Of a stretch of DNA of 64,000 bases, positions 54,155 through 63,800 are shown piece by piece; position 1 is the first letter of the stretch, and each line of letters opens with the position of its first letter. The translations under genes were made by a program, and so were the position numbers. The DNA lies in NCBI RefSeq assembly GCF_003112535.1, contig NZ_BEWA01000029.1, positions 1 to 64,000 on the forward strand, read 5' to 3'. The notes under the pieces were generated by a model. That model worked only from the letters and a program-made list of their open reading frames with translations. It searched no databases and was not told the DNA's origin. Source of the DNA: Streptomyces rishiriensis (GTDB taxonomy: Bacteria > Actinomycetota > Actinomycetes > Streptomycetales > Streptomycetaceae).

Positions 54155-55225
54155 ATGAGCTCATCGCCCGGCCGGGGGCTGCTGCACCTGGCCGCCGCCG
54201 TCGACCAGCCCGAGGGCCGCGACATCGGCCCCTACGCCGAGCTCGCGCGCCTCGCCGAGCGCGGCGGCCTCGACTTCGTCACGCTGGACGAGGCCTTCGC
54301 CCGGCCCGGATTCGACGCGTCGGCCGCGTTGTCGCGGGTGGCGCCGGTCACGCGGCGCGTGGGGCTGGTGCCCACGCTGACCGCAGCGCCCACCGAGCTC
54401 CTCCCCGTCCCGGCGGCGATCGCCGCCCTGGACCGGGTCAGCCGGGGCCGGGCCGGCTGGCGGACCGACGTCTTCGCCCCGGACGAGGAGGCCCGGCTCT
54501 CCGGCCGCCCCGCCGCGCAGCCGGAGGCCCGGTGGCGGGAGGCCGGCGAGGTCGCGGTGACGGCCGCGGGGTCGTGGGACGGCCGGGCGGACGGCGCCGG
54601 GACGCGCCGGGCGCGCGGCGGCCGCTTCGGCGACGCCGACACGCTCCGCCGCGCCGGCTTCCGCGGCTCGGCCGCCACGGCGAACGGGCCGTCTGCCGGG
54701 CCCGGATCTCCGCAGGGACACCCCGTGCGGGTCGTCGACGCCGCCGAGGGGCGTCCCCGGTCCGCCGCCGCGTGTCACGCCGACGTCGCCCTGGTGCGCG
54801 TGGCGAGCCCCGCGCGGGCCCGTGCCGCCCGCGACCGGCTGCGGTCCGAGGCCGCCGGGGCCGGACGCGACCCTGACTCGCTGCGCGTCATGGCGAGTCT
54901 GCTGATCGACCTCGGCGACGGCGAGCACGCCGCCCATCCCGGGCACGGCGGGGGCGGCCCCCGGCAGACCCCGCGGGGGCCGCTGTACCGGGGCGGTCCC
55001 GTCGACCTCGCCGACCTGATCGCCTCCTGGCGTCAGGAGGGCGCCGTCGACGGCTTCCATCTCACCCCCGTCGAGCCGCGCCGGGATCTGGAGCGCCTGG
55101 TGAACGGCACGGTGGCGCTCCTTCAGCACCGGGGCCTGTTCCGCACCTTCTATCCCGGCAGCACCCTGCGCGAGCATCTGGGGCTCGCCCGGCCCGCCGA
55201 CCGGTCCGCGGGGGGAGCGGCCTGA
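54155..55225 (+). CDS. LLM class flavin-dependent oxidoreductase
   Basis: 356 aa. It has the bacterial luciferase-like N-terminus LLHLAAAVDQPEGRDIGPYAELARLAERGGLDFVTLDEAF, RVGLVPTLTAAPTELLPVPAA and DRVSRGRAGW, and the C-terminus VDGFHLTPVEPRRDLERLV. These FMN-linked enzymes oxidise sulfonates, amines or hydrocarbons. The central part (about 160-280) is more Arg/Ala/Gly-rich and diverged than normal. ATG 54155 has AAAGGG about 9 nt upstream. It likely works with the FAD/NAD(P) protein. Confidence 0.83.
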   Translation: MSSSPGRGLLHLAAAVDQPEGRDIGPYAELARLAERGGLDFVTLDEAFARPGFDASAALSRVAPVTRRVGLVPTLTAAPTELLPVPAAIAALDRVSRGRAGWRTDVFAPDEEARLSGRPAAQPEARWREAGEVAVTAAGSWDGRADGAGTRRARGGRFGDADTLRRAGFRGSAATANGPSAGPGSPQGHPVRVVDAAEGRPRSAAACHADVALVRVASPARARAARDRLRSEAAGAGRDPDSLRVMASLLIDLGDGEHAAHPGHGGGGPRQTPRGPLYRGGPVDLADLIASWRQEGAVDGFHLTPVEPRRDLERLVNGTVALLQHRGLFRTFYPGSTLREHLGLARPADRSAGGAA

Positions 55226-56224
55226 GAAGCGCGCAGGTCGCGTGGCATGAGAAGCGCGCCGATCGTGTTCTCCTCCGGCAAGCGCCCTGCCGGAATGCGG
55301 CGCTCGGACACCGCCGTCGAGAGGTGTGCCGCCCGCCGCGCGCAAGCCATCCGGACGGTCGACTTCCGGACACCCGGCCCGGAGACGGCCGAAGCGGCGG
55401 CCCCGGCGCTCACCGTGGCGCTCACCGCGGCCGTCCCCGACCGACCGCGCGCAGCGAGCGGGTCGTCTCGCAGGACCTCGCGCAGGTCGTCGCGCAGGTC
55501 TCCGCGGACACGGAGGGGCGCCCGTCCGGGGCCGGCCCGCGGGCGGCAGCCGCGGGTCAGGGCGGGGACGGCGTACGGCAACTGCTCGCACCGGTCCGCG
55601 AGAACGCCTCGGTGCGGTGTGCCGTCGCCTCGGTGACGTGTGTCGTCGACCGGGACTGCGCGGCACCCCCCGGCACGGCGTCGACGGGCCGACGGCGATG
55701 ACGGCGTCGCCTGCGACGCGCGCCGGTCCGCGCCCTGACGCGGCGTCCCCTACGGAGGAGACCGCGGGGGACGGTCTGCCGGGGGGCGGCGTTCGCCGAC
55801 GTCACCGGCAGGGCGGCCGGTTGACGCGTCGGGTTCCCCGCACCCCGGCGCACCAGGCGCGTACGGACGCACGGCGGTGGTCCTCGATGCGGCCGTACTG
55901 CCTCCGTGCGCCATTGCCCCTACTTCGGTCCGTCCGTCGTCCCGCCCGGGAAGACATGGGAGGTGGCGGTCGAGGAGAAGGAGCGCAACCCGGTCTGAGC
56001 TGGGGCAAGAGGGCTGCAAGAGGGATCGACTCACGCAGTTCGTTCACTGGTCTACGGCCGAAAGGCGCCCTTGCGCCTACCGGCCGTTCGGCCGAATACT
56101 CCCCCTCAGCGCTTGTCAGGGTCACGGCGTGTCCGGAATCCGGACGAACGTCGGCTCTGGCTGCGCCTCACGGGCCCCGACCCCACACGACGGGCCCCCG
56201 ACTTCCCCCAGGAGGGAACGAAAC
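55226..56224. other. 1-kb gene-poor region, possible decayed coding sequence
   Basis: No frame gives a recognisable protein. Between 55247 and 55700 two overlapping plus-strand frames each contain short natural-looking stretches (TAEAAAPALTVALTAAVPDR, then VVSQDLAQVVAQVSADTEG in another frame), which could be remains of a frameshifted gene. From 55700 to 56224 nothing is seen; the protease RBS AGGAGG is at 56210. Confidence 0.35.
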
Positions 56225-57136
56225 GTGAGGATCAAGCGCACCACCCCCACCACCCCCATGAGCGGCATCTCGAGACGGACCCGGCTGACCGCCGTCGCCA
56301 CCGGACTCGTGGCCGCGGCCGCCGTCGCCATCCCCCACGCGAGCGCGGCGGACAACACCACCTACAGCGCCTCCGAACTCAAGAGCGCCGGAGCCTCGGT
56401 GCTCAAGGCGGACGTCCCGGGCACCGCCTGGGCGGTCGACAGCAGGACCAACCGACTCGTGGTCACCGTCGACAGCACGGTCTCCGACTCCGAGATCGCG
56501 AAGATCAAGCAGCAGGCGGGCGGCAACGCCGGCGCGCTCACGATCAAGCACACCCCGGGCAAGTTCAACAAGCTCATCGCCGGCGGCGACGCCATCTACG
56601 GCGGCGGCTACCGCTGCTCGCTCGGCTTCAACGTCCGCAGCGGCAGCACCTACTACTTCCTCACCGCCGGGCACTGCGGCGAGGTCGCCTCGACCTGGTA
56701 CTCCAACTCCGGGCAGTCGACCACCCTGGGCACGAACGTCAGCTACAGCTTCCCGGGCAACGACTACGCGCTGGTCCGCTACACCAACACCTCCGTCACC
56801 AAGTCCGGCACCGCGGGCAACACGGACATCACCAGTGCGGGGACGCCCAGCGTCGGCGCCACGGTCTACCGCGACGGCTCGACGACCGGCATCCACAGCG
56901 GCCGGGTCACCGCGCTGAACGCGACCGTGAACTACGGCGGCGGCGACGTCGTCTACGGCCTGATCCAGACCACCGTCTGCGCCGAGGGCGGTGACTCCGG
57001 CGGCCCGCTGTACTCGACCAGCGGCGTCGCCTACGGCCTGACCTCCGGCGGCAGCGGCAACTGCAGCTCCGGCGGCACCACGTTCTTCCAGCCGGTGGTG
57101 GAGGCGCTGAGCGCCTACGGCGTCAGCGTCTTCTAG
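56225..57136 (+). CDS. Streptogrisin-type serine protease (chymotrypsin family S1E)
   Basis: 303 aa prepro-enzyme. Signal peptide (RTRLTAVATGLVAAAAVAIP, ASAAD), then a propeptide of about 70 residues (SASELKSAGASVLKADVPG) and the mature domain starting near IAGGDAIYGGG. Catalytic triad: His in FLTAGHCG, Asp in NDYALVRY and Ser in AEGGDSGGPLYS; paired cysteines YRCSLGF/GHC and VCAEGGD/GNCSS. It closely resembles S. griseus proteases A/B. GTG 56225 has AGGAGG at 8 nt. A long terminator follows. Confidence 0.95.
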   Translation: MRIKRTTPTTPMSGISRRTRLTAVATGLVAAAAVAIPHASAADNTTYSASELKSAGASVLKADVPGTAWAVDSRTNRLVVTVDSTVSDSEIAKIKQQAGGNAGALTIKHTPGKFNKLIAGGDAIYGGGYRCSLGFNVRSGSTYYFLTAGHCGEVASTWYSNSGQSTTLGTNVSYSFPGNDYALVRYTNTSVTKSGTAGNTDITSAGTPSVGATVYRDGSTTGIHSGRVTALNATVNYGGGDVVYGLIQTTVCAEGGDSGGPLYSTSGVAYGLTSGGSGNCSSGGTTFFQPVVEALSAYGVSVF

Positions 57137-57244
57137 CTCGTCCCGGGCCCCCGCACGCGAACCGTCGCGCGGGGGCCACCGAGCGGGGCACTGCCCGACC
57201 GGGCTCGTCACCGATCTCGAGCGACCCCGCCGGCGGTACCCGCG

Positions 57245-57285
57245 GGCGGAAGGGCCCGGGGGATCTCCTCCCGGGCCCTTCCGCC
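57245..57285 (+). terminator. Bidirectional terminator between protease and cutinase genes
   Basis: A perfect 16-bp stem (57245-57260 with 57270-57285) and a 9-nt loop GGATCTCCT, placed between two convergent genes. A weaker hairpin lies at about 57146-57178. It can end transcription from both sides. Confidence 0.9.
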
Positions 57286-57325
57286 GTGCGGGACCGAGGC
57301 TCAGGGCCTCTGCGGGGCGAAGGCG

Positions 57326-57967
57326 TCAGACCCTGCCCGCCGCGAAGACGGCCGCCGCGTCGGCGTTCGCCGTGTAGCCGAGATGCGCCAGCACGTCGCC
57401 GCCGCCGCTCTCGCAGATGGGGTCGCCGTGGGCGCAGAAGTCGACGGTGCGGCTCTGGTAGACGCCGGTGACGCTCCTGCCGAGGGCCCGGATCGGGTTG
57501 CCGAACAGCAGCACCGCCGCCACCCGCGGTTCGAGAGCGGCGGGGATCGTGGCGACGATGGGGCTGCCGACCACCGCTCCGGCGCTGCTGACGCCGACGG
57601 AGTTGTCGACCACGTTCGCGCCCTGCGAATAGCCGACGAGGACGAACCGCTGGTTCGGGCAGGCGGCTGCCTGGCTTTTGACGTGGTTCACCACGTCCGC
57701 GTTGCCCTGCGCGGCCGAGGTGAGGGAAAGGTCCGCCGGGTAGTTCACCCTGTAGCTGGAGAGGTTTTTACCCGTCAGTTTCCGCTGCAGAGCGGAATAG
57801 ACGGGGTCGCCGACGATCAGGCCGAGCGTGCCCGGTTCGAAGGTGCCGCGGGCGGCCACGACGTCGATGTCCGAGCAGGCGGCGGCCGATGCGGAGGGCG
57901 CGGTGAGACCGGCCGCCGCGACCCCGCCGAGGAGGGAGAGCGCGGCCAGGCACGAGCGAATACGCAT
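57326..57967 (-). CDS. Cutinase family secreted esterase
   Basis: 213 aa. Signal peptide (SCLAALSLLGGVAAAGLTAP, SASAAA), then the alpha/beta hydrolase: VVAARGTFEPGTLGL, the nucleophile Ser in VLVGYSQGANV, and the acid/base residues in VDFCAHGDPICESGGG and HLGYTANAD. Cysteine pairs are present. Predicted to hydrolyse cutin, polyester or lipid esters outside the cell. ATG 57967 is preceded by AAAGGATCC. The 170 bp to the regulator are A+T-richer. Confidence 0.93.
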   Translation of the reverse strand: MRIRSCLAALSLLGGVAAAGLTAPSASAAACSDIDVVAARGTFEPGTLGLIVGDPVYSALQRKLTGKNLSSYRVNYPADLSLTSAAQGNADVVNHVKSQAAACPNQRFVLVGYSQGANVVDNSVGVSSAGAVVGSPIVATIPAALEPRVAAVLLFGNPIRALGRSVTGVYQSRTVDFCAHGDPICESGGGDVLAHLGYTANADAAAVFAAGRV

Positions 57968-58137
57968 GGGGATCCTTTGCGGGTGGGGTGCTGTCGAGCA
58001 CCTGGGGGAAAGGATGTCCCGAACGTATTCGCTTTTCCTGTCCAGTTGTTATGCACGGGAATTCAGAAACTCCGCGTTTTTTGTTGCCGATATGAGTGGA
58101 ACGAATACCGGAAGTGCGCCGCCGGTGCGGACGCCAC

Positions 58138-59367
58138 CTATGTGCCGCAGTCGCGGGGGCTCCGCAGCTCCTCGGCGCGCAGGGCCAGGATGAGGTCCAG
58201 CCGGGTGGCGGGCTCGTGCAGCGCGTCGCCGAACAGCTTCTCCAGCTGACGCAGCCGGTAGCGGACCGTCTGCGGGTGCACGTGCAGCCGGGCGGCCACG
58301 GCGGGCACGTTGCTGCCGCTCAGCAGCCAGGCCAGCAGCGTCTCGGCGAGCCGGGGGCGCTGTCCCTCGGACACCGTGTCGAGCGGCACGAGGACCCGCG
58401 ACTCCAGCTGGGCGAGCAGCGGCTCGTCGCCGTGCAGCAGCAGGGTCGACAGATGGTCGGCGCACCGCACCACGCCCTGCCGGGGCAGCACCCCACGGCC
58501 CATCAGCCCCAGCGCCCGGGTGGCCCAGTGCAGCGACCGGGCGGCCTCGGCGAGCGGGACCGTGGGACCGATCGCCGCCGGCCGGCCGCGCAGCGCGAGG
58601 GCCAACGCCCGCCCGCCGATGTGGCCGGAACCGTCCGGGTCGGGCACCAGCATCCGGGGCGGCCGGGACTCCATGTCCACCAGCGCACCGGCGGCCGCCG
58701 GCGGCCGCTCCTCCTCGCGCTGTTCCGGCGTGGCCGCCAGCACGACGACCGCGACGTGCCGCGGCACCGACCAGCGCGCGCCGTGCGCCAGGTCCTGCAC
58801 GGCCTCCGGGGACACCGGGCCGTCGCCGAGCAGCAGGTCGAGCAACCGCCCGCGGCGGCGCTCCAGCTCGTCCGTGCTGCCTGACCGGGCCTGCGTGTAA
58901 CCGGCGGCGGCCGCCTCCGCCACCTCGTGGACGGTCCGGAACGCCAGCTCGCCCAGGGCCGCCACGACCGTGGAGTCCAGCCCGAGCTCCTCGGCGGTGC
59001 GGCCCATCAGCCGCCAGGCGCGCAGTCCGCCGACGCGCAGCGCGGACTGGAGCGCGTCCAGGCTGCGGCCCTCCAGGGCTTCGCCCCGGCCGAGTTCGTA
59101 GTAGGTCGCCGCGATCGCGTCCCCCTGCCCGCGCGGGTCGGCGATGTGGTCGACGAAGAGCGTGAGGGCCTGGACGACGCCGGCCCTGAGGTGCGCGCGG
59201 TACGCCCCGTCGGCCGCTCGCGCGTACTCCGGGACCTGGCTGCGGACCTCCTCCTCCACCTCGTCGGCGACGGCTTCGAGCCCGTCGCGCAGCAGCCTGG
59301 CCAGTTCGGGTGGCACAGGGGAGGCTTCGAGGCCCTGCGGCACGCCGTGCGGGGTGGGGGAAGCCAC
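58138..59367 (-). CDS. PucR/CdaR-type helix-turn-helix regulator
   Basis: 409 aa. An N-terminal RsbRD-like helical part (VEEEVRSQVPEYARAADG, YELGRGEALEGRSLDALQSA) leads to a mixed centre and the C-terminal PucR-type HTH, PAVAARLHVHPQTVRYRLRQLEKLFG, with DLILALRAEEL after it. GTG 59367 was chosen for its RBS AAAGGAGT 7 nt upstream; the frame extends to 59400. Ligand unknown. The gene is just after (on this strand) the broken membrane gene, a likely target or partner. Confidence 0.88.
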   Translation of the reverse strand: MASPTPHGVPQGLEASPVPPELARLLRDGLEAVADEVEEEVRSQVPEYARAADGAYRAHLRAGVVQALTLFVDHIADPRGQGDAIAATYYELGRGEALEGRSLDALQSALRVGGLRAWRLMGRTAEELGLDSTVVAALGELAFRTVHEVAEAAAAGYTQARSGSTDELERRRGRLLDLLLGDGPVSPEAVQDLAHGARWSVPRHVAVVVLAATPEQREEERPPAAAGALVDMESRPPRMLVPDPDGSGHIGGRALALALRGRPAAIGPTVPLAEAARSLHWATRALGLMGRGVLPRQGVVRCADHLSTLLLHGDEPLLAQLESRVLVPLDTVSEGQRPRLAETLLAWLLSGSNVPAVAARLHVHPQTVRYRLRQLEKLFGDALHEPATRLDLILALRAEELRSPRDCGT

Positions 59368-59653
59368 GGCGGACACTCCTTTCACCCGGAAGCGGCTCAC
59401 CCGCGGGCCGTCGCCCGTGGGACGAGAGGGGAAGTCCCGTGTTGGACGGACGTCCTCTGCGCTCCGTTCCGTGCCCCGGCGCCGCCGGCGTCACTCCGGC
59501 ACCCCCGGCGCACGGGCGAGCATCGGCCATGCGGTGAACTCCCGCTTCCCGTGGCGACGGGGGCGCGGATCGGCTGACGGGTCGGCGCGGCCGCCGCCGG
59601 AGGTCCCGCCCCGCGCGCCGGGGCGGGACCTCACGCCTGCGCGCCGCCGCGTG

Positions 59654-60714
59654 TCACGGCGTGCCCTGCGCGCGGCGCGCCCGCAGGGCGGAGGCCAGTA
59701 GGGTGACGACGACGCCTCCGGCCGCCCACGCGGACAGCACCAGCAGGGACGCGGTCATGTCGTTGCCTTCGAAGTAGGCGATCGAGCGCGCCGCCCAGGT
59801 CCCCGCTCCGGGCGGCAGCGCCGGGCCGATCGCCTTCCAGAACGGCGGGAGCAGCGGAGGCGGCAGGGCGCCGCCGGCGCTCGGGTTGCCCAGGATCACC
59901 ACGAGCAGGATGACCAGCCCGATGCCGGCGAGCCCGAAGACGCCCTGGAAGGCGAGCGTGGCCGCGCCGACCGCGAAGACGATCAGCGCGCCGAGCCCCC
60001 GGTAGGCCGCGACGCTGCGACGCTGCCCGGCAGGGCGTCCAGGACCGGCCCGACGATCAGGGCGCCGCCGAGCCCGCCCACGATCCCGACGACGGCCATG
60101 GCGAGCAGCCGGATCACCGCGCGGCGCGGGGTGGAGCGGCCGGCGCCCGAGCTGATGACCATGATCGAGGCGCAGAGGTAGCCGCCCACGCACCAGCCGA
60201 CGGTCAGATAGAAGGACGACAGCCCGTTGGCGTCCTCCTTGTCGGCCGGGACCACGTCGACGGTCCGCAGGGTGCGCGTCTGGGACTTCTCCAGGGCGGT
60301 GGTGAGCGTCACCAGGGTGGCGGCCAGCACCTTGCCGCCGCCGGTGGCCACCAGGAGGGTGTCGCCGCCGGCCGGGCCGACGACCAGGGCGCCGTCGATC
60401 TTCCGGTCGAGGATCTGTTCACGGGCCGTCGCCGCGTCGGCCACGGCGCGCGGGTCCAGGGGGTCGCCGGGCAGCTTCTCCAGCCGGGCCACCGTCTGGC
60501 GGGCGACGGCCTGGGGCGCGACGACCCCGAAGGGCACGTCCTTGGGTCTGGGGTCGTGCAGCGCTCCCACGTAGGAGGCGATGAACAGCAGATGGAGGAC
60601 GACCACGCCGACGACCAGCAGCGTGGCCCGCGGGGTGACGGCGTCCTTCACCTCGTCGAGGAAGGAGCCGCGGGAAGGACCGCCGGGGGCGTCCGCGCCG
60701 ATGCTCTGCGTCAT
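59654..60714 (-). pseudogene. DUF3533-like (YhgE/Pip N-terminal type) membrane protein, frameshifted
   Basis: Reading from ATG 60714, the first part shows TLLVVGVVVLHLLFIASYVG, a long extracytoplasmic loop, and LYLTVGWCVGGYL-like membrane segments up to LDALPGSVA at about 60018; the continuation AYRGLGALIVFAVGAATLAF to the stop at 59654 is in another frame. The break is an exact 8-bp tandem duplication, GCGACGCT (60009-60016 and 60017-60024). Removing one copy gives one 350-aa frame with six membrane spans. With the duplication the frame ends early in the loss of the last membrane spans. It could be a pseudogene, a phase-variable gene or an assembly error. Start has GTGGGGAC upstream. Confidence 0.87.
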
Positions 60715-60817
60715 GTCCCCACGGTCCGGGGCGCGGGATGTTTCCGCAGGTGGGGGGCGTCCGAACGGCTGTCGTACATACGTTCGGGATTTGGTCTATG
60801 GTGGGGGTGGGAGAGTA

Positions 60818-60833
60818 GTGAACTGATGTTCGA
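60818..60833 (+). promoter_or_regulatory. LexA/SOS box upstream of dnaE2
   Basis: GTGAAC-TGAT-GTTCGA contains the perfect core GAAC-N4-GTTC and a full right half of the actinobacterial consensus TCGAAC-N4-GTTCGA. It overlaps a possible -10 (TAGTGA, 60816) and is 23 nt before the dnaE2 ATG, so LexA would block transcription until DNA damage. Confidence 0.88.
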
Positions 60834-60856
60834 TTCGTTCGATTCGGGAGGTGCGG

Positions 60857-63800
60857 ATGCAGGGGTTCACGCATCTGCACACCGTCTCCGGGTTCTCCCT
60901 GCGGTACGGGGCCTCGCACCCGGAGCGGCTGGCCGAGCGCGCCTCGGAGCGGGGCATGGACGCCCTCGCCCTCACCGACCGCGACACCCTCGCGGGCACG
61001 GTCCGCTTCGCCAAGGCCTGCGCGAAGGCGGGCGTGCGCCCGCTGTTCGGGGTGGACCTGGCGGTCACGCCGCCCGAGCGTCGGCAGGGCGACGCGTCAT
61101 CGGTACGGCGGGACCGCCGCCGCACCCCCGTGCGCGGCGGCGCCTTCGTCGACGAGTCGACGCCCCGCGCTACCTTCCTCGCCCGCGACGGCGCCCGGGG
61201 CTGGGCCGACCTGTGCCGGCTGGTCACGACGGCGCACGCGCCCGCGGAGGACGGCACGGGCCTGCCGTCGCTGCCCTGGGCCGGCAACCACGGCGACGGT
61301 CTGACCGTCCTGCTCGGCCCGGCCTCCGACGTCGGCCGCGCGCTCGCCGCGGGCCGTCCCGACCGGGCCGCGAGGCTCCTCGCCCCCTGGCGCGAGGCGT
61401 ACGGCGACGCCCTGCGCCTGGAAGCCGTCTGGCACGGGCGCACCGGCACCGGTCCCGGTTCCCTGCGGCTGGCCGCCCGCACCGTCGGCTTCGCCGCCGA
61501 ACAGCGGATCCGGCCCGTGCTCAGCAACGCCGTCCGGTACGCCGACCCCGGCCAGGGCCCGGTCGCCGACGTCCTGGACGCCGCCCGCCGGCTGGTCCCC
61601 GTCGACCCGACCAAGGAGCTCGACTCGGGCGAGGCCTGGCTCAAGGGCGCGGACGCCATGCTCGGGGCGGCGGAGCGCATCGTGGAGGCCGCGGGCTTCC
61701 GGCGGGACGTCGCCCACCGGCTGCTGGAGCAGACCCGGGCCGCGGCCGCCGAGTGCCTGGTCGACCCCGAGGACGATCTGGGCATGGGCGCCGTCCACTT
61801 CCCCGAGCCGCGTCTCGTGGGCGCGGACCGCCGCACCGCCCAGCGGACGCTGGCCTCACGAGCGGCGGCGGGGATGGTGCTGCGGGGCTACGACCGGTCC
61901 GCGAAGGCGCGGCCGTACTGGGAGCGGATGCACGACGAGCTCGACATCATCGCCCACCACGGATTCGCCTCCTATTTCCTGACGGTCGCTCAGGTCGTGG
62001 ACGACGTGCGCAAGATGGGCATCCGGGTCGCCGCGCGCGGCTCGGGCGCGGGCTCCCTCGTCAACCACCTCCTCGGCATCGCGCACGCCGACCCCCTGGA
62101 GCACGGGCTGCTGATGGAGCGCTTCCTGTCCCGGGAGCGGATCGTGCTGCCCGACATCGACGTCGACGTGGAGTCCGCGCGCCGCCTGGAGGTCTACCGC
62201 GCGATCATCGGCCGCTTCGGTGCCGAGCGGGTGGCGACGGTCGCGATGCCGGAGACGTACCGCGTCCGGCACGCGATCCGGGACGTCGGCGCGGCCCTGT
62301 CCATGGACCCGGCCGAGATCGACCGCGTCGCCAAGTCCTTCCCGCACATCCGGGCCCGGGACGCCCGCGCGGCCCTCGCGGAGCTGCCCGAACTCCGGGC
62401 GCTGGCGGGGGAGAAGGAGCGGTACGGACGGCTGTGGGAGCTGGTCGAGGCCCTCGACGCCCTCCCGCGCGGAGTCGCCATGCACCCGTGCGGGGTGCTC
62501 CTGTCCGACGCCTCCCTGCTCTCCCGCACGCCGGTCGTGCCGACCAGCGGCGAGGGGTTCCCGATGGCCCAGTTCGACAAGGACGACGTCGAGGACCTCG
62601 GGCTGCTCAAGCTGGACGTGCTGGGCGTGCGGATGCAGTCGGCGATGGCGTACGCGGTGGCGGAGGTGGAGCGGGCGACGGGGGAGCGGATCGACCTGGA
62701 CGCGGTCGAGGAGGGCGATCCGGCGACGTACCGGCTCATCCGCTCCACCGAGACGCTCGGGTGCTTCCAGATCGAGTCGCCTGGCCAGCGGGACCTGGTG
62801 GGGCGGTTGCAGCCGGCTGCCTTCCAGGACCTGGTCGTCGACATCTCCCTCTTCCGGCCCGGCCCGGTCGCCGCCGACATGGTGCGGCCGTTCATCGAGG
62901 CCCGGCACGGGCGCGCGCCGGTCCGGTACCCGCATCCGGATCTGGAGGAGCCGCTGCGGGACACCTACGGCGTCGTCGTCTTCCACGAGCAGATCATCGA
63001 CATCGTCGCGATCATGACCGGCTGCGGGCGGGGCGAGGCGGACCGGGTGCGGCGCGGGCTGTCCGACCCGGAGTCCCAGGGGCGGATCAAGGTGTGGTTC
63101 GCGCAGCGCGCGGCGGAGCGGGGGTACAACGCGGAAACGATTCAGCGGACCTGGGAGATCGTCGAGGCCTTCGGCTCCTACGGCTTCTGCAAGGCGCACG
63201 CGGTCGCCTTCGCCGTCCCGACGTACCAGTCGGCGTGGCTGAAGACGCACCACCCGGCCGCCTTCTACGCCGGACTGCTCACGCACGACCCCGGGATGTA
63301 CCCCAAGCGGCTGCTGCTGGCGGACGCGCGACGGCGCGGGGTGCCGATCCTGCCGCTGGACGTGAACCGGTCGGGCGTCGCTCACCGTATCGAACTGGTG
63401 TCTGAATCGACGCCGTCAACGCCGTCAACGCCGTCAACGCCGTCAACGCCGTCAACGCCGTCAACGCCGTCAACGCCATCGACGTCATCGACGTCATTGA
63501 CGGAATCAGCGAATTCGGCGGACTCGGCGGACTCGGCGGGGCGTTGGGGGCTGCGGCTCGCCCTCTCCGACGTGCACGGCATCAGCGAGGCCGAGGCGGC
63601 ACGGATCGCGGACGGGCAGCCGTACGCCTCGCTGCTGGACTTCTGGGAGCGGGCGCGCCCGAGCCGGCCGCTGGCCGGGCGGCTCGCCCAGGTCGGCGCG
63701 CTGGACGCCTTCGGCGCCAACCGCCGTGACCTGCAACTGCACCTGACCGAGCTGCACCGGGGCGGGCGCGGGGCGGGCGGCGGTCAGCTCCCCCTGGCGG

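Noticed and set aside
60556..63405. 949-codon plus-strand frame over dnaE2
   Set aside because: It is the +1 shadow of dnaE2 (Arg/Gly/Ala/Pro-rich, starts inside the membrane gene); the real frame has all polymerase motifs and a good RBS.
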